Below the pieces are notes generated by a model. The model searched no databases. It was not told where the DNA came from and saw only the letters and a list, made by a program, of their open reading frames with translations. A DNA stretch of 64,000 nucleotides, from positions 124,001 to 188,000 of the forward strand of contig NZ_SOCR01000007.1 of assembly GCF_004364335.1 (NCBI RefSeq). The letters are read 5' to 3'. This document shows, piece after piece, positions 1 through 8,027 of this stretch. The DNA comes from Pseudomonas graminis (GTDB lineage Bacteria > Pseudomonadota > Gammaproteobacteria > Pseudomonadales > Pseudomonadaceae). A program made the translations under genes and the position numbers. Position 1 is the stretch's first letter. Each line of letters begins with the position of its first letter.

Positions 1-1164
1 CAATTCCCCGAGCAATACCCCGAACGCTCGCACTTCAATGCGCTCCAGCCTGCGTCCCGTGTCTTCATCCGGGTAAAACGCCGCCGCGCCGAAATCCCCC
101 AGCAGGCTATCCCCAGCCTCGTTCCAGAGGATGTTGTGCCCGTACAGGTCACCGTGGTTAATGCCGTGGGCGTGTAAATGGGCGCACGCTGCGGCGATAC
201 CGGCGGCCAGGCGCTTCACGGTCGAAACGCTCAGCCGTGTGCCTGCGTAAGTGTCACGGGTGCAGGATTCCAGGGTCGGCGGGCGGGCGAGGGTGAGGAA
301 AGAGGGAGATATCAGCTCCATCACCAGACCGCGAGCGCCCCGGGGGTGGCCCTGAATCTGGCCGAGCACTGGAATCAGATGCCCATGACGCCCCGCCGCG
401 ATGCAGGCCTGCATCTCGTTCAACGGCGAGCCGTCGCTGGTGACAGCGCCTTTGTACAGCTTCACCGCAACGTCCAGCGCCGAAGCATCGTCATCCACGC
501 GCCACCGTGCCTGCTGAATGACCCCCGAAGCGCCTTCGCCCAGCACCTGTTGCAGCGTCAGCTCATGCCACGGAATCTGCCGGATGGGCTCTTCGGTGTG
601 GATGTCGTTCAACGGATTGCCGGCAAACGCCAGCCACGCCAGCGCTGGCATCTCCAGCAGCCAGCGCGGCAGTTCGTGAAGATCGTTGACCGCGATCCGC
701 ATCAATTCCAGGCGCCCGCAGCGGGCCAGGGATTCGGGCAATTGCCGCAGCCGGTTGCCCGCCAGCATCAGCTTCTGCAGGTGCGCACAGTCGCCGATGG
801 CTTCAGGCAGGGTCTCTATGCGGTTGTCGGTCAGCACCAGCGAGCGCAGCGAAGGCGGCAACGCACTGGCGGGAACATCAATGATCTCGCAGGCCTTGAA
901 GCCAACGAAGAACAGCTGCTCGCATTGACCCAGGCATTCCGGCAGCCGGGTAAACGGATTGTTGGAGCAGAAGAGGATTTTCAGGCGCTTAAGACGGTGC
1001 AGGTCGGCGGGCAATTCCGTCAGCCGGTTGCCGCTGAGGTCCAGCACTTCCAGGGAATCGGCGAGGCTGAAAATCTCCTCGGGGAATTCGCCGAGGTCGG
1101 CGCTGAGATTAAGCCGCGTGATGCCTGCCAGTTTGCCGGCACGCAGGTCTGCAAGGGTGTGCAT
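1..1164 (-). CDS. Leucine-rich repeat protein with protein-kinase-like domain (partial, C-terminus beyond window)
   Basis: The reverse strand reads open from an ATG at 1164 to the window edge, giving 388 residues without a stop. The N-terminal half (about residues 15-190) is a ladder of leucine-rich repeats with spacings such as LEVLDLSGNRLTELP and LVLTDNRIETLP. The C-terminal half resembles a protein kinase. It has a VAVKLY lysine motif (K235), a catalytic loop HGDLYGHN (D339, N344) and a DFG metal-binding motif (D357-G359), so the catalytic residues seem intact. It probably phosphorylates a protein or acts as a signalling adaptor in the cytoplasm, since no signal peptide is visible; the substrate is unknown. 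The N-terminus is poorly fixed: no strong ribosome-binding site precedes the ATG, and an in-frame TTG lies 24 bases upstream. The architecture (LRR then kinase) is known in Pseudomonas. The call is firm; the exact role is not. Confidence 0.85.
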   Translation of the reverse strand, partial: MHTLADLRAGKLAGITRLNLSADLGEFPEEIFSLADSLEVLDLSGNRLTELPADLHRLKRLKILFCSNNPFTRLPECLGQCEQLFFVGFKACEIIDVPASALPPSLRSLVLTDNRIETLPEAIGDCAHLQKLMLAGNRLRQLPESLARCGRLELMRIAVNDLHELPRWLLEMPALAWLAFAGNPLNDIHTEEPIRQIPWHELTLQQVLGEGASGVIQQARWRVDDDASALDVAVKLYKGAVTSDGSPLNEMQACIAAGRHGHLIPVLGQIQGHPRGARGLVMELISPSFLTLARPPTLESCTRDTYAGTRLSVSTVKRLAAGIAAACAHLHAHGINHGDLYGHNILWNEAGDSLLGDFGAAAFYPDEDTGRRLERIEVRAFGVLLGEL

Positions 1165-1221
1165 GGGGGGAAGGGCGCCTGTGATCAATGGACGGCCATG
1201 ATACCCAGTCAACCCGGCCGT

Positions 1222-1240
1222 TGCTCGTTTGGTACGAGCA
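1222..1240. repeat. 7-bp inverted repeat between two same-strand genes
   Basis: TGCTCGT and ACGAGCA flank a 5-base loop. The repeat lies just past the stop of the TetR gene and 58 bases before the LRR-kinase start. No T-run follows on the minus strand, so it could be a weak terminator or an operator for the downstream gene. Confidence 0.35.
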
Positions 1241-1254
1241 TGACAGGCGAGGGA

Positions 1255-1803
1255 TCAACTCAGGCAGCGGTCCAGCAATTGATGCATGCGCTCAAGGGAT
1301 GGCGCCGACTCGGCGTACAGAATGCGGTAGACCATGGGCGCGACGACGGCATCGACCAGCTCGTCCGCTGAAGGACTCTGCTCACCGCGCTCCCGCGCCC
1401 GGTCGATGATGATCTGCAGTTGATCGCGGACCATGTTCAGGCACTTGCCCGAGCACAGCGTCGCGCTGCTGGCGACCACATCGCGCATCATCTCGCGGCC
1501 GGGCGCCGAGTTGGTTTCTTCGAGGTAGACCTCGACCCAAGTGCGCAGGTCGTCGCGCAGGTTGCCGCAATCCACCGGCTCGTCGGGACGCAGGCGCTCG
1601 ACAGCGGCATCCGCCAGCAGCGAGGTCAGGTCGCCCCAGCGCCGGTAGATGGTCGACGGCGTGACACCGGCACGGGCCGCAATCATGGGCACGCTGAGGG
1701 CCGAACGTTCCTGCTCCTGGAGCAGATCGCGAACCGCCGCGTGAATCGATGTCTGCACCCGGGCACTGCGGCCGCCGGTGCGAATGCCTTCTTTGATAGC
1801 CAT
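1255..1803 (-). CDS. TetR/AcrR family transcriptional regulator
   Basis: This 182-residue protein has an N-terminal TetR helix-turn-helix at about residues 20-65; the recognition segment is AARAGVTPSTIYRRWGD. A ligand-binding/dimerisation domain follows. Length is typical of the family (180-220). It is divergent from the MFS transporter gene, with 105 bases between the start codons. That arrangement is typical of a TetR repressor that controls an adjacent efflux or uptake pump and itself. A perfect 11-bp palindrome in the gap is a candidate operator. The inducer cannot be read from the sequence. The start ATG at 1803 is the only start that keeps the complete helix-turn-helix with a normal N-terminal tail. 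Confidence 0.9.
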   Translation of the reverse strand: MAIKEGIRTGGRSARVQTSIHAAVRDLLQEQERSALSVPMIAARAGVTPSTIYRRWGDLTSLLADAAVERLRPDEPVDCGNLRDDLRTWVEVYLEETNSAPGREMMRDVVASSATLCSGKCLNMVRDQLQIIIDRARERGEQSPSADELVDAVVAPMVYRILYAESAPSLERMHQLLDRCLS

Positions 1804-1828
1804 GCTGCGGACCCTAACACAAAATATT

Positions 1829-1839
1829 TGCTTTAAGCA
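1829..1839. promoter_or_regulatory. Candidate TetR operator between the regulator and MFS genes
   Basis: TGCTTTAAGCA is a perfect palindrome around a central T. It sits 26 bases upstream of the tetR-type start and 70 bases upstream of the MFS start. Position and symmetry fit an autoregulatory TetR site, but 11 bp is shorter than most TetR operators, so the assignment is inferred. Confidence 0.4.
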
Positions 1840-1908
1840 GACGTTGCTCGCACACTCTTAACGCTAATTCATAGCTTTTGTGACGTGCTTTTTCGGGAGA
1901 GTGTACTC

Positions 1909-3114
1909 GTGTCTGATTCTTTGCAGAACCCGCAAGTCGATGGTCGGGGGCGGAGCCACTTGGGTTTTCTGGCTTTCGTGCTGCTGTGTTTCTTCGCCGC
2001 GTCCAGTGCGCCGACGCCGCTTTACCATCTCTATCAACAGGCGTGGGGCTTTTCCTCGGCACTGTTGACGGTGATTTTTGCCGTGTACGCCCTGAGCCTG
2101 TTGGCCACGCTGCTGGTGTTCGGCTCGCTGTCGGATTACCTCGGCCGCCGCCCGGTCATCTTTATCGGGCTGCTGCTGGAGATTGTCTCGATGCTGCTGT
2201 TCATCGCCGCCACCGACGTCAGCTGGCTGATCGTCGCGCGAGTACTGCAGGGCGTGGCGACGGGCATTGCGACCAGCGCGCTGGGTGCCGCGATGCTCGA
2301 CAGCGATGCGCAGCAAGGTCCGCTGCTCAACAGCATCACACCCATGTTCGGCATGGCGCTGGGCGCGCTTGGCACCAGTGCGCTGGTGGAGTATGCGCCG
2401 CTGCCCATGGGCCTCGCCTATGGCTTGCTCCTCGCGGCGTTTGTGGGTCAGTCGGTGTATCTGCTGCGGGTCGCTGAAACGGTGACGCCGCAGCCGGGCG
2501 TGCTGAAAACCCTGCGGCCGCGGCTCGCCGTACCTGGGCAGGCGAGGGGGACGTTGTTGCTGGTGCTGCCGGCCGACATCGCCGCCTGGGCGCTGGGCGG
2601 ATTCTTTCTGTCGCTGGCGCCGTCGCTGCTGACTGCCGCGACCGGCTCGACTTCGGTGCTCAACGGCGGCTTTGCCGTGGCGGCGCTGACCCTCAGTGGT
2701 GCGATTTCGATCCATCACCTGCGTTTGCGCGCCCCCCGGCTGGCCTTATTGGTGGGCTGCAGCTTTCTGGCGATCGGGGTTTCGGTGATTCTGGCGGCGG
2801 TGAACCTGGGCTGGTTATGGCTGTTCTTTACCGGTGCCGTGCTGGCGGGCATCGGCTTTGGTGCAAGCTTTCTCGGCGCCCTGCGGCTGTTGCTGCCGCT
2901 GGCCCACGCCCACGAGCGGGGTGCGTTGATGGCGGCGTTCCTGGCCTTGAGTTATCTGGCGTTCTGCATTCCGGCGCTGCTGGCCGGTGTGTCGATCAAA
3001 ACGGCGGGGCTGGTGACCACCACCAATGTCTACGGTGGGGTCGTGGTCTTGCTGGCGGTGTCGGCGCTGGCCGGTCTGCTGATTCAGCAAGCCGGCCGCG
3101 CCAGAGCGGCTTGA
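1909..3114 (+). CDS. Major facilitator superfamily transporter
   Basis: A 401-residue polytopic inner-membrane protein with about 12 hydrophobic segments. It carries the MFS loop 2-3 signature as FGSLSDYLGRRPVIFIG, followed by an RVLQGVATGIATS segment in TM4-5. The GTG at 1909 is preferred because GGGAG lies 9-10 bases upstream; an in-frame GTG at 1885 lacks a ribosome-binding site. The divergent TetR gene suggests drug or metabolite export under substrate-responsive repression. Nothing in the sequence identifies the substrate. It ends 6 bases from the convergent tspO gene. Confidence 0.88.
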   Translation: MSDSLQNPQVDGRGRSHLGFLAFVLLCFFAASSAPTPLYHLYQQAWGFSSALLTVIFAVYALSLLATLLVFGSLSDYLGRRPVIFIGLLLEIVSMLLFIAATDVSWLIVARVLQGVATGIATSALGAAMLDSDAQQGPLLNSITPMFGMALGALGTSALVEYAPLPMGLAYGLLLAAFVGQSVYLLRVAETVTPQPGVLKTLRPRLAVPGQARGTLLLVLPADIAAWALGGFFLSLAPSLLTAATGSTSVLNGGFAVAALTLSGAISIHHLRLRAPRLALLVGCSFLAIGVSVILAAVNLGWLWLFFTGAVLAGIGFGASFLGALRLLLPLAHAHERGALMAAFLALSYLAFCIPALLAGVSIKTAGLVTTTNVYGGVVVLLAVSALAGLLIQQAGRARAA

Positions 3115-3120
3115 TCCGCG

Positions 3121-3561
3121 TTACCGGTTATGACGCAGAATCGAAAAATTCAACGCCGAAGCGACGGTCAGCCAGACCAGATAGGGGAACAGGATCAGCC
3201 CGGTGATGAGGTCCAGCTGGATGCCCAGCACGACCATCGCGGCAACCACCAGCCACAGCAGCAAGATGATGATCATGCCCGCCAGGATGCGATGGGCGCC
3301 GAAGAACACCGGCGTCCACAGCGTATTCAAGGCAATCTGCGCAGCCCACAACGCCAGCACGGTTTCGCTGCCGGGGATCAGGGTCAGGCGATAACCGGCC
3401 CAGGCCAGCAGCAGGTAGATCGTCGTCCAGGCCACCGGAAACAGCCAGTTGGGCGGGGTGAAGCGTGGCTTTTGCAGTGACTCGTACCAGCTGCCGGGTT
3501 TGAAAATGATGCCGGTGCTGGCCGCCGCGCAGCAGGCAATGAGGTAAATGTAGAACGTCAT
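3121..3561 (-). CDS. tspO: TspO/MBR tryptophan-rich sensory protein
   Basis: A 146-residue protein with five predicted membrane helices and the usual TspO length. Diagnostic segments are WYESLQKPRFTPPNWLFPVAWT (residues about 25-46), ALNTLWTPVFFG in the third helix region and PYLVWLTVASALN in the last helix. Bacterial TspO proteins bind porphyrins and are linked to tetrapyrrole and oxidative-stress responses; ligand binding is not provable here. It is convergent with the MFS gene and has no obvious operon partner. Confidence 0.93.
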   Translation of the reverse strand: MTFYIYLIACCAAASTGIIFKPGSWYESLQKPRFTPPNWLFPVAWTTIYLLLAWAGYRLTLIPGSETVLALWAAQIALNTLWTPVFFGAHRILAGMIIILLLWLVVAAMVVLGIQLDLITGLILFPYLVWLTVASALNFSILRHNR

Positions 3562-3656
3562 GTGGAGTCCTTTGCTGAAACCATTCGAAGTGCAGGCCGT
3601 GGGGCCGTCTCGGCATTGGATACGTCTGCGCCGGAAAAATCCTGCGCGTGTGCAGA

Positions 3657-3902
3657 TCAGTCGTGACCCAGTTGGCCAAGGCGTTCCTGCACGGCGTCGT
3701 CGAAGATCATGTACAGCGTTTCGACATCCGCCGGGCGCAGCCGTTTACTGGTCTCCAGGCTAAGGATGAAGCTGATCTCCATGGCGGCCTCGCGTTCGAG
3801 GTCTTCCTTGGTGGTGGCGGCGTTCAACGCGCGCACCAGATCATCGATAGGACCCTGGATGGGTTTGGGTAGCCGAAGTGCAGCGATTCGCTCTTGGGGC
3901 AT
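3657..3902 (-). CDS. Conserved-looking small protein of unknown function
   Basis: An 81-residue soluble, mostly helical, acidic ORF with no signal peptide, cysteine cluster or familiar motif. Codon use matches neighbouring real genes and the frame is uninterrupted. It is not recognised as a named family. It stands alone between tspO and the divergent unknown gene, with a 280-base gap upstream. Confidence 0.6.
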   Translation of the reverse strand: MPQERIAALRLPKPIQGPIDDLVRALNAATTKEDLEREAAMEISFILSLETSKRLRPADVETLYMIFDDAVQERLGQLGHD

Positions 3903-4093
3903 TGCTCAGTCCTGGGGGTGTCGGGTTTGGCGGCGAACCGAGAGGCGTGAAGCCCTGGAGCCTGGGATCGGTGCGTATTGTGGCCGAGTTACGGCGCAGA
4001 TCCCACCAGAGAAACAAAATAGTGAAATCACAGCCTTGCTCTCGCCCTTGCCCTGGGCGGCATCAGTGTTTTCAGGTTTTCACTGTGTCGATC

Positions 4094-4109
4094 TGGCACC
4101 AGCTTTGTA
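4094..4109 (+). promoter_or_regulatory. Weak sigma-54-like promoter candidate
   Basis: TGGCACC then AGCT then TTGTA has the -24 GG element and correct spacing for RpoN. The -12 element has GT where GC is strongly expected, so this is only a candidate. It lies about 75 bases upstream of the following gene. Confidence 0.25.
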
Positions 4110-4139
4110 TCGCTCAAGTTACAAAGGCGCCCGCCGACA

Positions 4140-4175
4140 CCCTGTTCAGGAAGTCTATTACTCACTTGAACAGGG
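4140..4175 (+). promoter_or_regulatory. Inverted repeat overlapping the ribosome-binding site
   Basis: CCCTGTTCA (4140-4148) and TGAACAGGG (4167-4175) form a perfect 9-bp inverted repeat with an 18-base loop. The right arm includes the AGGGAAG purine stretch that should be the ribosome-binding site of the ATG at 4183. In RNA it would partly hide that site; in DNA it could be an operator. Confidence 0.5.
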
Positions 4176-4182
4176 AAGTGCC

Positions 4183-5781
4183 ATGTCAGCGATTGCTTCA
4201 GTCACCTCGTCCGCCCAGTTAATGCCGGTGGTCAAACCGGCGGCCACCGTGGCGCTGAATGACAACGCCGCCGCTGGCAACACCACCAGCGCTACGCCAT
4301 CGTCCGTCGTCATGCTCGGCCAGGACGACAAGGTCAGCGCCTCGTTGGTCTACAACGTCCGCGGCCTGATGCCTGACGCCAACGTACCGCCCGCCTGGGA
4401 GTACACCCGGCAGGACAAGGTCTCGCTGGCGATGATGGGCAATTTCAGCACTTCTGCCACCTCGGGTCGCTTCCAGGGCCTGGGCGCGACGCTGCTCAGT
4501 CAGTTGGCCCAGACCGGCCAGAATATTTCCCAATCGGTGCTGCGTTCCACCACCGGCAAAGCACTGGAGCCTGCAGAGCTCGCTGCCGCCCAGGACCGCC
4601 TGCACAGTAACCCGGCCAACAGCATCAGCCTGACGCTGAAAACCGCCAGCGGCAAAACCATCGAGCTGAGCCTTTCCAGTCAGGACGACGGTCTGGCGGT
4701 GCAGGCTCAGGTGAGCGGCGGCAAGCTCAGCGACGACGAGCTGAACGCGCTGAATGCCATGGCGGACGGTTTTCAGTCAGCCATCGACGGCCTGACCTCC
4801 AAACCGCCGACCCTGAAACTCGACGCCCTGACCCATTTCGACGCCAAGGCCTTTGCTTCCGTTGATTTGAAAAGCAGTTTTAAACTCGAAGACGGCAGCG
4901 CCCAGACCCTTGAACTGCACGCCGACGCCGACCAGCGTTCGGTGCGCATGAGTGGCGCGCTCGGTAATCTCGACCTTTCGGTGGACCTGAAAAACGCCGC
5001 CATTCGGGGTGACAGTGCTCAGCAGGCGAAAGCGCTGGACGGCTATGTCAGCCAGATCGAGGCGGCGCGCAAGCGTGGGGACGGCGACGCACAGTTGCTG
5101 TCGATGTTCGAGGACGCGTTCAAAACCCTGCACTCCAACTACCCGGACACCCGCGTCTCCACGGCGGCGCAGACGGTGAGCTCGATCGAACTGACGGACA
5201 CCGATCACGGCCTGTTGACCGGCCTCGGCGACTTCAGCGCCTCGGTCAGCGAGAAGAGCGTCGAAGGCAACCCGGGCCGCCCCGGCGAGCTCGATTCCTT
5301 TGCCTACACTTTGTCGCAGACCACCCAGTCCAAAGGCCGCGATCAGTTGAACCGGACCATCGTTCAGGACCAGCAATCCCAGCTGATCGCCAGTTATCAC
5401 AAGCCCCTGCCAGGCGGGCAAAACCTGGCGTTGAGCACCGATCCCACAACGCAGAATTACCTGTATTACCAGGTCAGCGATCAGGCGAGCAGCAAAATCA
5501 GCATCGGCTACAAGAAGGGCGAACTGGTGGATGCGACGCTCAGCCAGTCTGCCAGTCAGTCGACGCGCATCGCCAAGTACGTGATGGGCCGTCTGGAGAA
5601 AGAAACCCATACGCCGATCTCCACCTCCAGGACGCAGAGCTTCCTCAGCGTGCTGCAGCAGGCCTTGCAACAGGACAAAGAGGCGAAGCAGGGCCGTGGC
5701 GCGTCGACGCTGCAAGGCACCCTGGCCGGGATTCACGCCAAGGTGCTGCTGCAGAGCGATCCGTCGATGCTGAATGGCTGA
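4183..5781 (+). CDS. Uncharacterised Ser/Ala/Gln-rich 532-residue protein
   Basis: The reading frame is open much further upstream, but the ATG at 4183 is chosen because AGGGAAG lies just before it and the upstream sequence looks non-coding. The 532-residue product is hydrophilic and rich in Ser, Ala, Gln, Thr and Leu. It has no cleavable signal peptide, membrane helix or cysteine. Alternating polar beta-like segments (for example ISLTLKTASGKTIELSLSS near residue 150) are followed by a helical C-terminal third. Composition resembles extracellular or appendage-associated proteins, but no domain is recognised. Pseudomonas proteins of this general look have sometimes carried unrelated enzyme names in databases. 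No enzyme active site is visible here. Confidence 0.75.
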   Translation: MSAIASVTSSAQLMPVVKPAATVALNDNAAAGNTTSATPSSVVMLGQDDKVSASLVYNVRGLMPDANVPPAWEYTRQDKVSLAMMGNFSTSATSGRFQGLGATLLSQLAQTGQNISQSVLRSTTGKALEPAELAAAQDRLHSNPANSISLTLKTASGKTIELSLSSQDDGLAVQAQVSGGKLSDDELNALNAMADGFQSAIDGLTSKPPTLKLDALTHFDAKAFASVDLKSSFKLEDGSAQTLELHADADQRSVRMSGALGNLDLSVDLKNAAIRGDSAQQAKALDGYVSQIEAARKRGDGDAQLLSMFEDAFKTLHSNYPDTRVSTAAQTVSSIELTDTDHGLLTGLGDFSASVSEKSVEGNPGRPGELDSFAYTLSQTTQSKGRDQLNRTIVQDQQSQLIASYHKPLPGGQNLALSTDPTTQNYLYYQVSDQASSKISIGYKKGELVDATLSQSASQSTRIAKYVMGRLEKETHTPISTSRTQSFLSVLQQALQQDKEAKQGRGASTLQGTLAGIHAKVLLQSDPSMLNG

Positions 5782-5821
5782 TAGCGGTACACCCTCGGTT
5801 TTGCGGTGCGACGCCCGACGT

Positions 5822-6137
5822 CTTCCCGGCTGAAGCCGGTCCTACAGTCGAGTTCACACGCAAGCTCACTGACCGCACGCGATGTTCTAGCAGGACCGGC
5901 TTCAGCCGGGAAGAGGCCAGCATGAACACCCCCAGTTTTGCAGCGTGACGCATGACGCCTTCCCGGCTAAAGCCGGTCCTACAGTCGTACGCAGTCGGTT
6001 AGCAGGACCGGCTTCAGCCGGGAAGGGGCCAGCATGAACACCCCCGGTTTTGCAGCGTGACGCATGACGCCTTCCCGGCTAAAGCCGATCCTACAGTCGT
6101 ACGCAGTCGGTTAGCAGGACCGGCTTCAGCCGGGAAG
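5822..6137. repeat. REP cluster with 112-bp tandem repeat
   Basis: Six REP units with a CCGGCT(T/G/A)(C/A)AGCCGG-type core, in alternating orientation, lie at about 5822-5845, 5889-5913, 5959-5982, 6001-6025, 6071-6094 and 6113-6137. Those from 5889 form two full tandem units of 112 bp (5889-6000 and 6001-6112) plus a partial third. The two full units differ at three positions. The 506-base gap 5782-6287 holds no gene; apart from these REPs only the promoter region of the next operon remains. Confidence 0.9.
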
Positions 6138-6287
6138 GGGCCAGTGTGATCAGCCGCAGATTCTGGCCGTGCTCCGGCAGCCAGGCGCTCACAGTCCTCG
6201 ACCTGACAAACCGCAAGCATCCGGCTATAAACAAAGCGTGCCAAGCACCTTGCTGTTCCCAGAGGCTAGACGCCCGGAGTGTTATCG

Positions 6288-7373
6288 ATGATTGACCGTG
6301 AGCCACCGTACCCCCGCAAACCCCCGCTCAGTAATTCCGCAAAACTGGCGCGTCTGGCCGGCATCGGCCTGATCGTACTGGTCGCCGCTGGCGCGTTCGC
6401 CTACGTCAATGGCAGCCTCGACCCACACCGACTGACGCCTGCGCGGGTGGTTGATGTGTTCGAACGCAACAACGGTGTGCACCCCGGTTACCGTCGCAAC
6501 CACCCCAAAGGCATCTGCGTCGCCGGCGTGTTCGAGAGCAACGGTGCTGCTGCCAGCCTGTCCAAAGCCGAAGTCTTCGCCAGCGGGCGCACGCCCGTGA
6601 TCGGTCGTCTGGCCGTGCCCACCGGCAATCCGTATTCCCCCGACAGCGGCGCGCCCCTGCGCAGTTTCGCCGTGCAGTTCACCCAGCCCAACGGCCAGCA
6701 ATGGCGCACCGGCATGAACAGCATGCCGGTGTTTCCCGTCGGCACGCCCGAGGCCTTCATCGATCTGCAAGTCGCCACCGGGCCTGACCCCAAGACCGGC
6801 AAACCCGACCCGGCGAAACCCCCGGTGTTCTTTGCCGCGCACCCGGAAGCCCAGCCGTTTCTGGCCTGGGTCAAAACCGCCAAGCCTTCGGCCAGTTTCG
6901 TCACAGAGACCTACAACAGCGTCAACGCCTTCGTTCTGGTGGATGCCAACGGCAAGCGCCAGCCCGTGCGCTGGAGTCTGGTGCCGGAAGCGACCGATGC
7001 GGCACCGGCGCCGGACGCCAAGGACTATCTGGACAAGGACCTCAGCGAAAGACTCGCCAGCGGCCCCCAACGCTGGAAACTGATCCTGACCCTGGCCAAC
7101 CCTCAGGACCCGACCAACGACGCATCCAAAGCCTGGTCCGGTGAGCACAAGACCGTGGACGCCGGGACCCTGGTGGTCAATTCCGACAGCCCGCAGCTGA
7201 ATGGCGACTGCCGCGACATCAATTACGATCCGCTTATCCTGCCCAGTGGCATCGAGGGCTCGGATGACCCGCTGCTCGCCGCGCGTTCGGCTGCCTACGC
7301 CGCGTCGTACATGCGTCGCACGAGTGAAGTCGATCAGCTCAAAGCCGAGCCCGCCCAGGAGAAACAGCCATGA
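6288..7373 (+). CDS. Catalase-family peroxidase, membrane-anchored (SrpA-like)
   Basis: The 361-residue protein belongs to the short catalase family. An N-terminal hydrophobic segment (about residues 18-38) should export or anchor it to the periplasmic side. The fold signatures are NNGVHPGYRRNHPKGICVAGVF (distal region), a GMNSMPVFPV segment, and a C-terminal heme-region motif DPLILPSGIEGSDDPLLAARSAAYAASY containing the R-x3-Y tyrosine ligand pattern. It is far shorter than monofunctional catalases (about 480 or more). Members of this family are heme peroxidases that use organic or hydrogen peroxide. The ATG at 6288 has CGGAG 8 bases upstream. The gene overlaps the cytochrome b561 gene by 4 bases, so the two are translationally coupled and probably form one electron-transfer unit. 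Confidence 0.87.
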   Translation: MIDREPPYPRKPPLSNSAKLARLAGIGLIVLVAAGAFAYVNGSLDPHRLTPARVVDVFERNNGVHPGYRRNHPKGICVAGVFESNGAAASLSKAEVFASGRTPVIGRLAVPTGNPYSPDSGAPLRSFAVQFTQPNGQQWRTGMNSMPVFPVGTPEAFIDLQVATGPDPKTGKPDPAKPPVFFAAHPEAQPFLAWVKTAKPSASFVTETYNSVNAFVLVDANGKRQPVRWSLVPEATDAAPAPDAKDYLDKDLSERLASGPQRWKLILTLANPQDPTNDASKAWSGEHKTVDAGTLVVNSDSPQLNGDCRDINYDPLILPSGIEGSDDPLLAARSAAYAASYMRRTSEVDQLKAEPAQEKQP

Positions 7374-7915
7374 GTACGCCCGTCAAGCATTTCGCCCCAT
7401 TGGCGCGTCTGCTGCACTGGCTGATGGCGCTGATGGTCATCGCCATGCTGTTCATCGGCGCCGGCATGGTCGCGTCGGTGTCCGAGCGGCACGAGTGGCT
7501 GCTGAACCTGCACAAGCCCCTGGGCATCGCGATTCTGCTGTTGGTCATCGTCAGGATCATTGTTCGTGTGACCACTCAAACGCCGCCGTTACCGGCCGAC
7601 TTGCCGGCCGTGCAGGCGCTGGCGGCGAAGTTGTCCCATTACCTGCTGTATGCGCTGATGCTGGCGATGCCGCTGATTGGCTGGGCAATGATCTCCGCCG
7701 CCGGGGATCCGGTCATGCTCGGCAGTTCGGTGCGCCTGCCGTCCATCGTTGCCGCCAACCCGGAAACCTTTGCGTTTCTGCGCAAGGCCCACGCCTACCT
7801 GGCGTACCTGTTCTTCCTGACGATCCTGGCGCATCTGGCCGCCGCGCTGTTTCACGGCTGGGTGAGGAGGGATGAGGTGCTGGACAGCATGCTGCGGGGT
7901 AAATCGCGGGGTTGA
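7370..7915 (+). CDS. Cytochrome b561 family membrane protein
   Basis: A 181-residue, four-helix inner-membrane protein. Conserved histidines occur in LARLLHWLMAL (helix 1), NLHKPLGI (helix 2), KLSHYLLYALMLAMPLIGW (helix 3) and KAHAYLAYLF plus ILAHLAAALFHGW (helix 4), the expected diheme b561 ligands. It starts inside the last codons of the catalase-like gene (ATGA overlap). The likely role is to pass electrons from quinol to that periplasmic peroxidase, which is inferred from the gene pairing. Confidence 0.92.
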   Translation: MSTPVKHFAPLARLLHWLMALMVIAMLFIGAGMVASVSERHEWLLNLHKPLGIAILLLVIVRIIVRVTTQTPPLPADLPAVQALAAKLSHYLLYALMLAMPLIGWAMISAAGDPVMLGSSVRLPSIVAANPETFAFLRKAHAYLAYLFFLTILAHLAAALFHGWVRRDEVLDSMLRGKSRG

Positions 7916-7951
7916 TCTTGCAGTGATTGTCTGCTGTGAATAAGGCAGACG

Positions 7952-7990
7952 ACATCGCCAGTGGGCTTAACCCCGCTGGCGATGTTGTTT
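7952..7990. terminator. Bidirectional intrinsic terminator
   Basis: ACATCGCCAG (7952-7961) pairs with CTGGCGATGT (7976-7985), with extra G:C pairing closing the loop, and TTGTTT follows. It lies between the convergent cytochrome b561 and M14 peptidase genes. Confidence 0.7.
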
Positions 7991-8027
7991 CCGGGCTCCG
8001 GTCAGCTTATCCGAATCAGGCTGCGAT

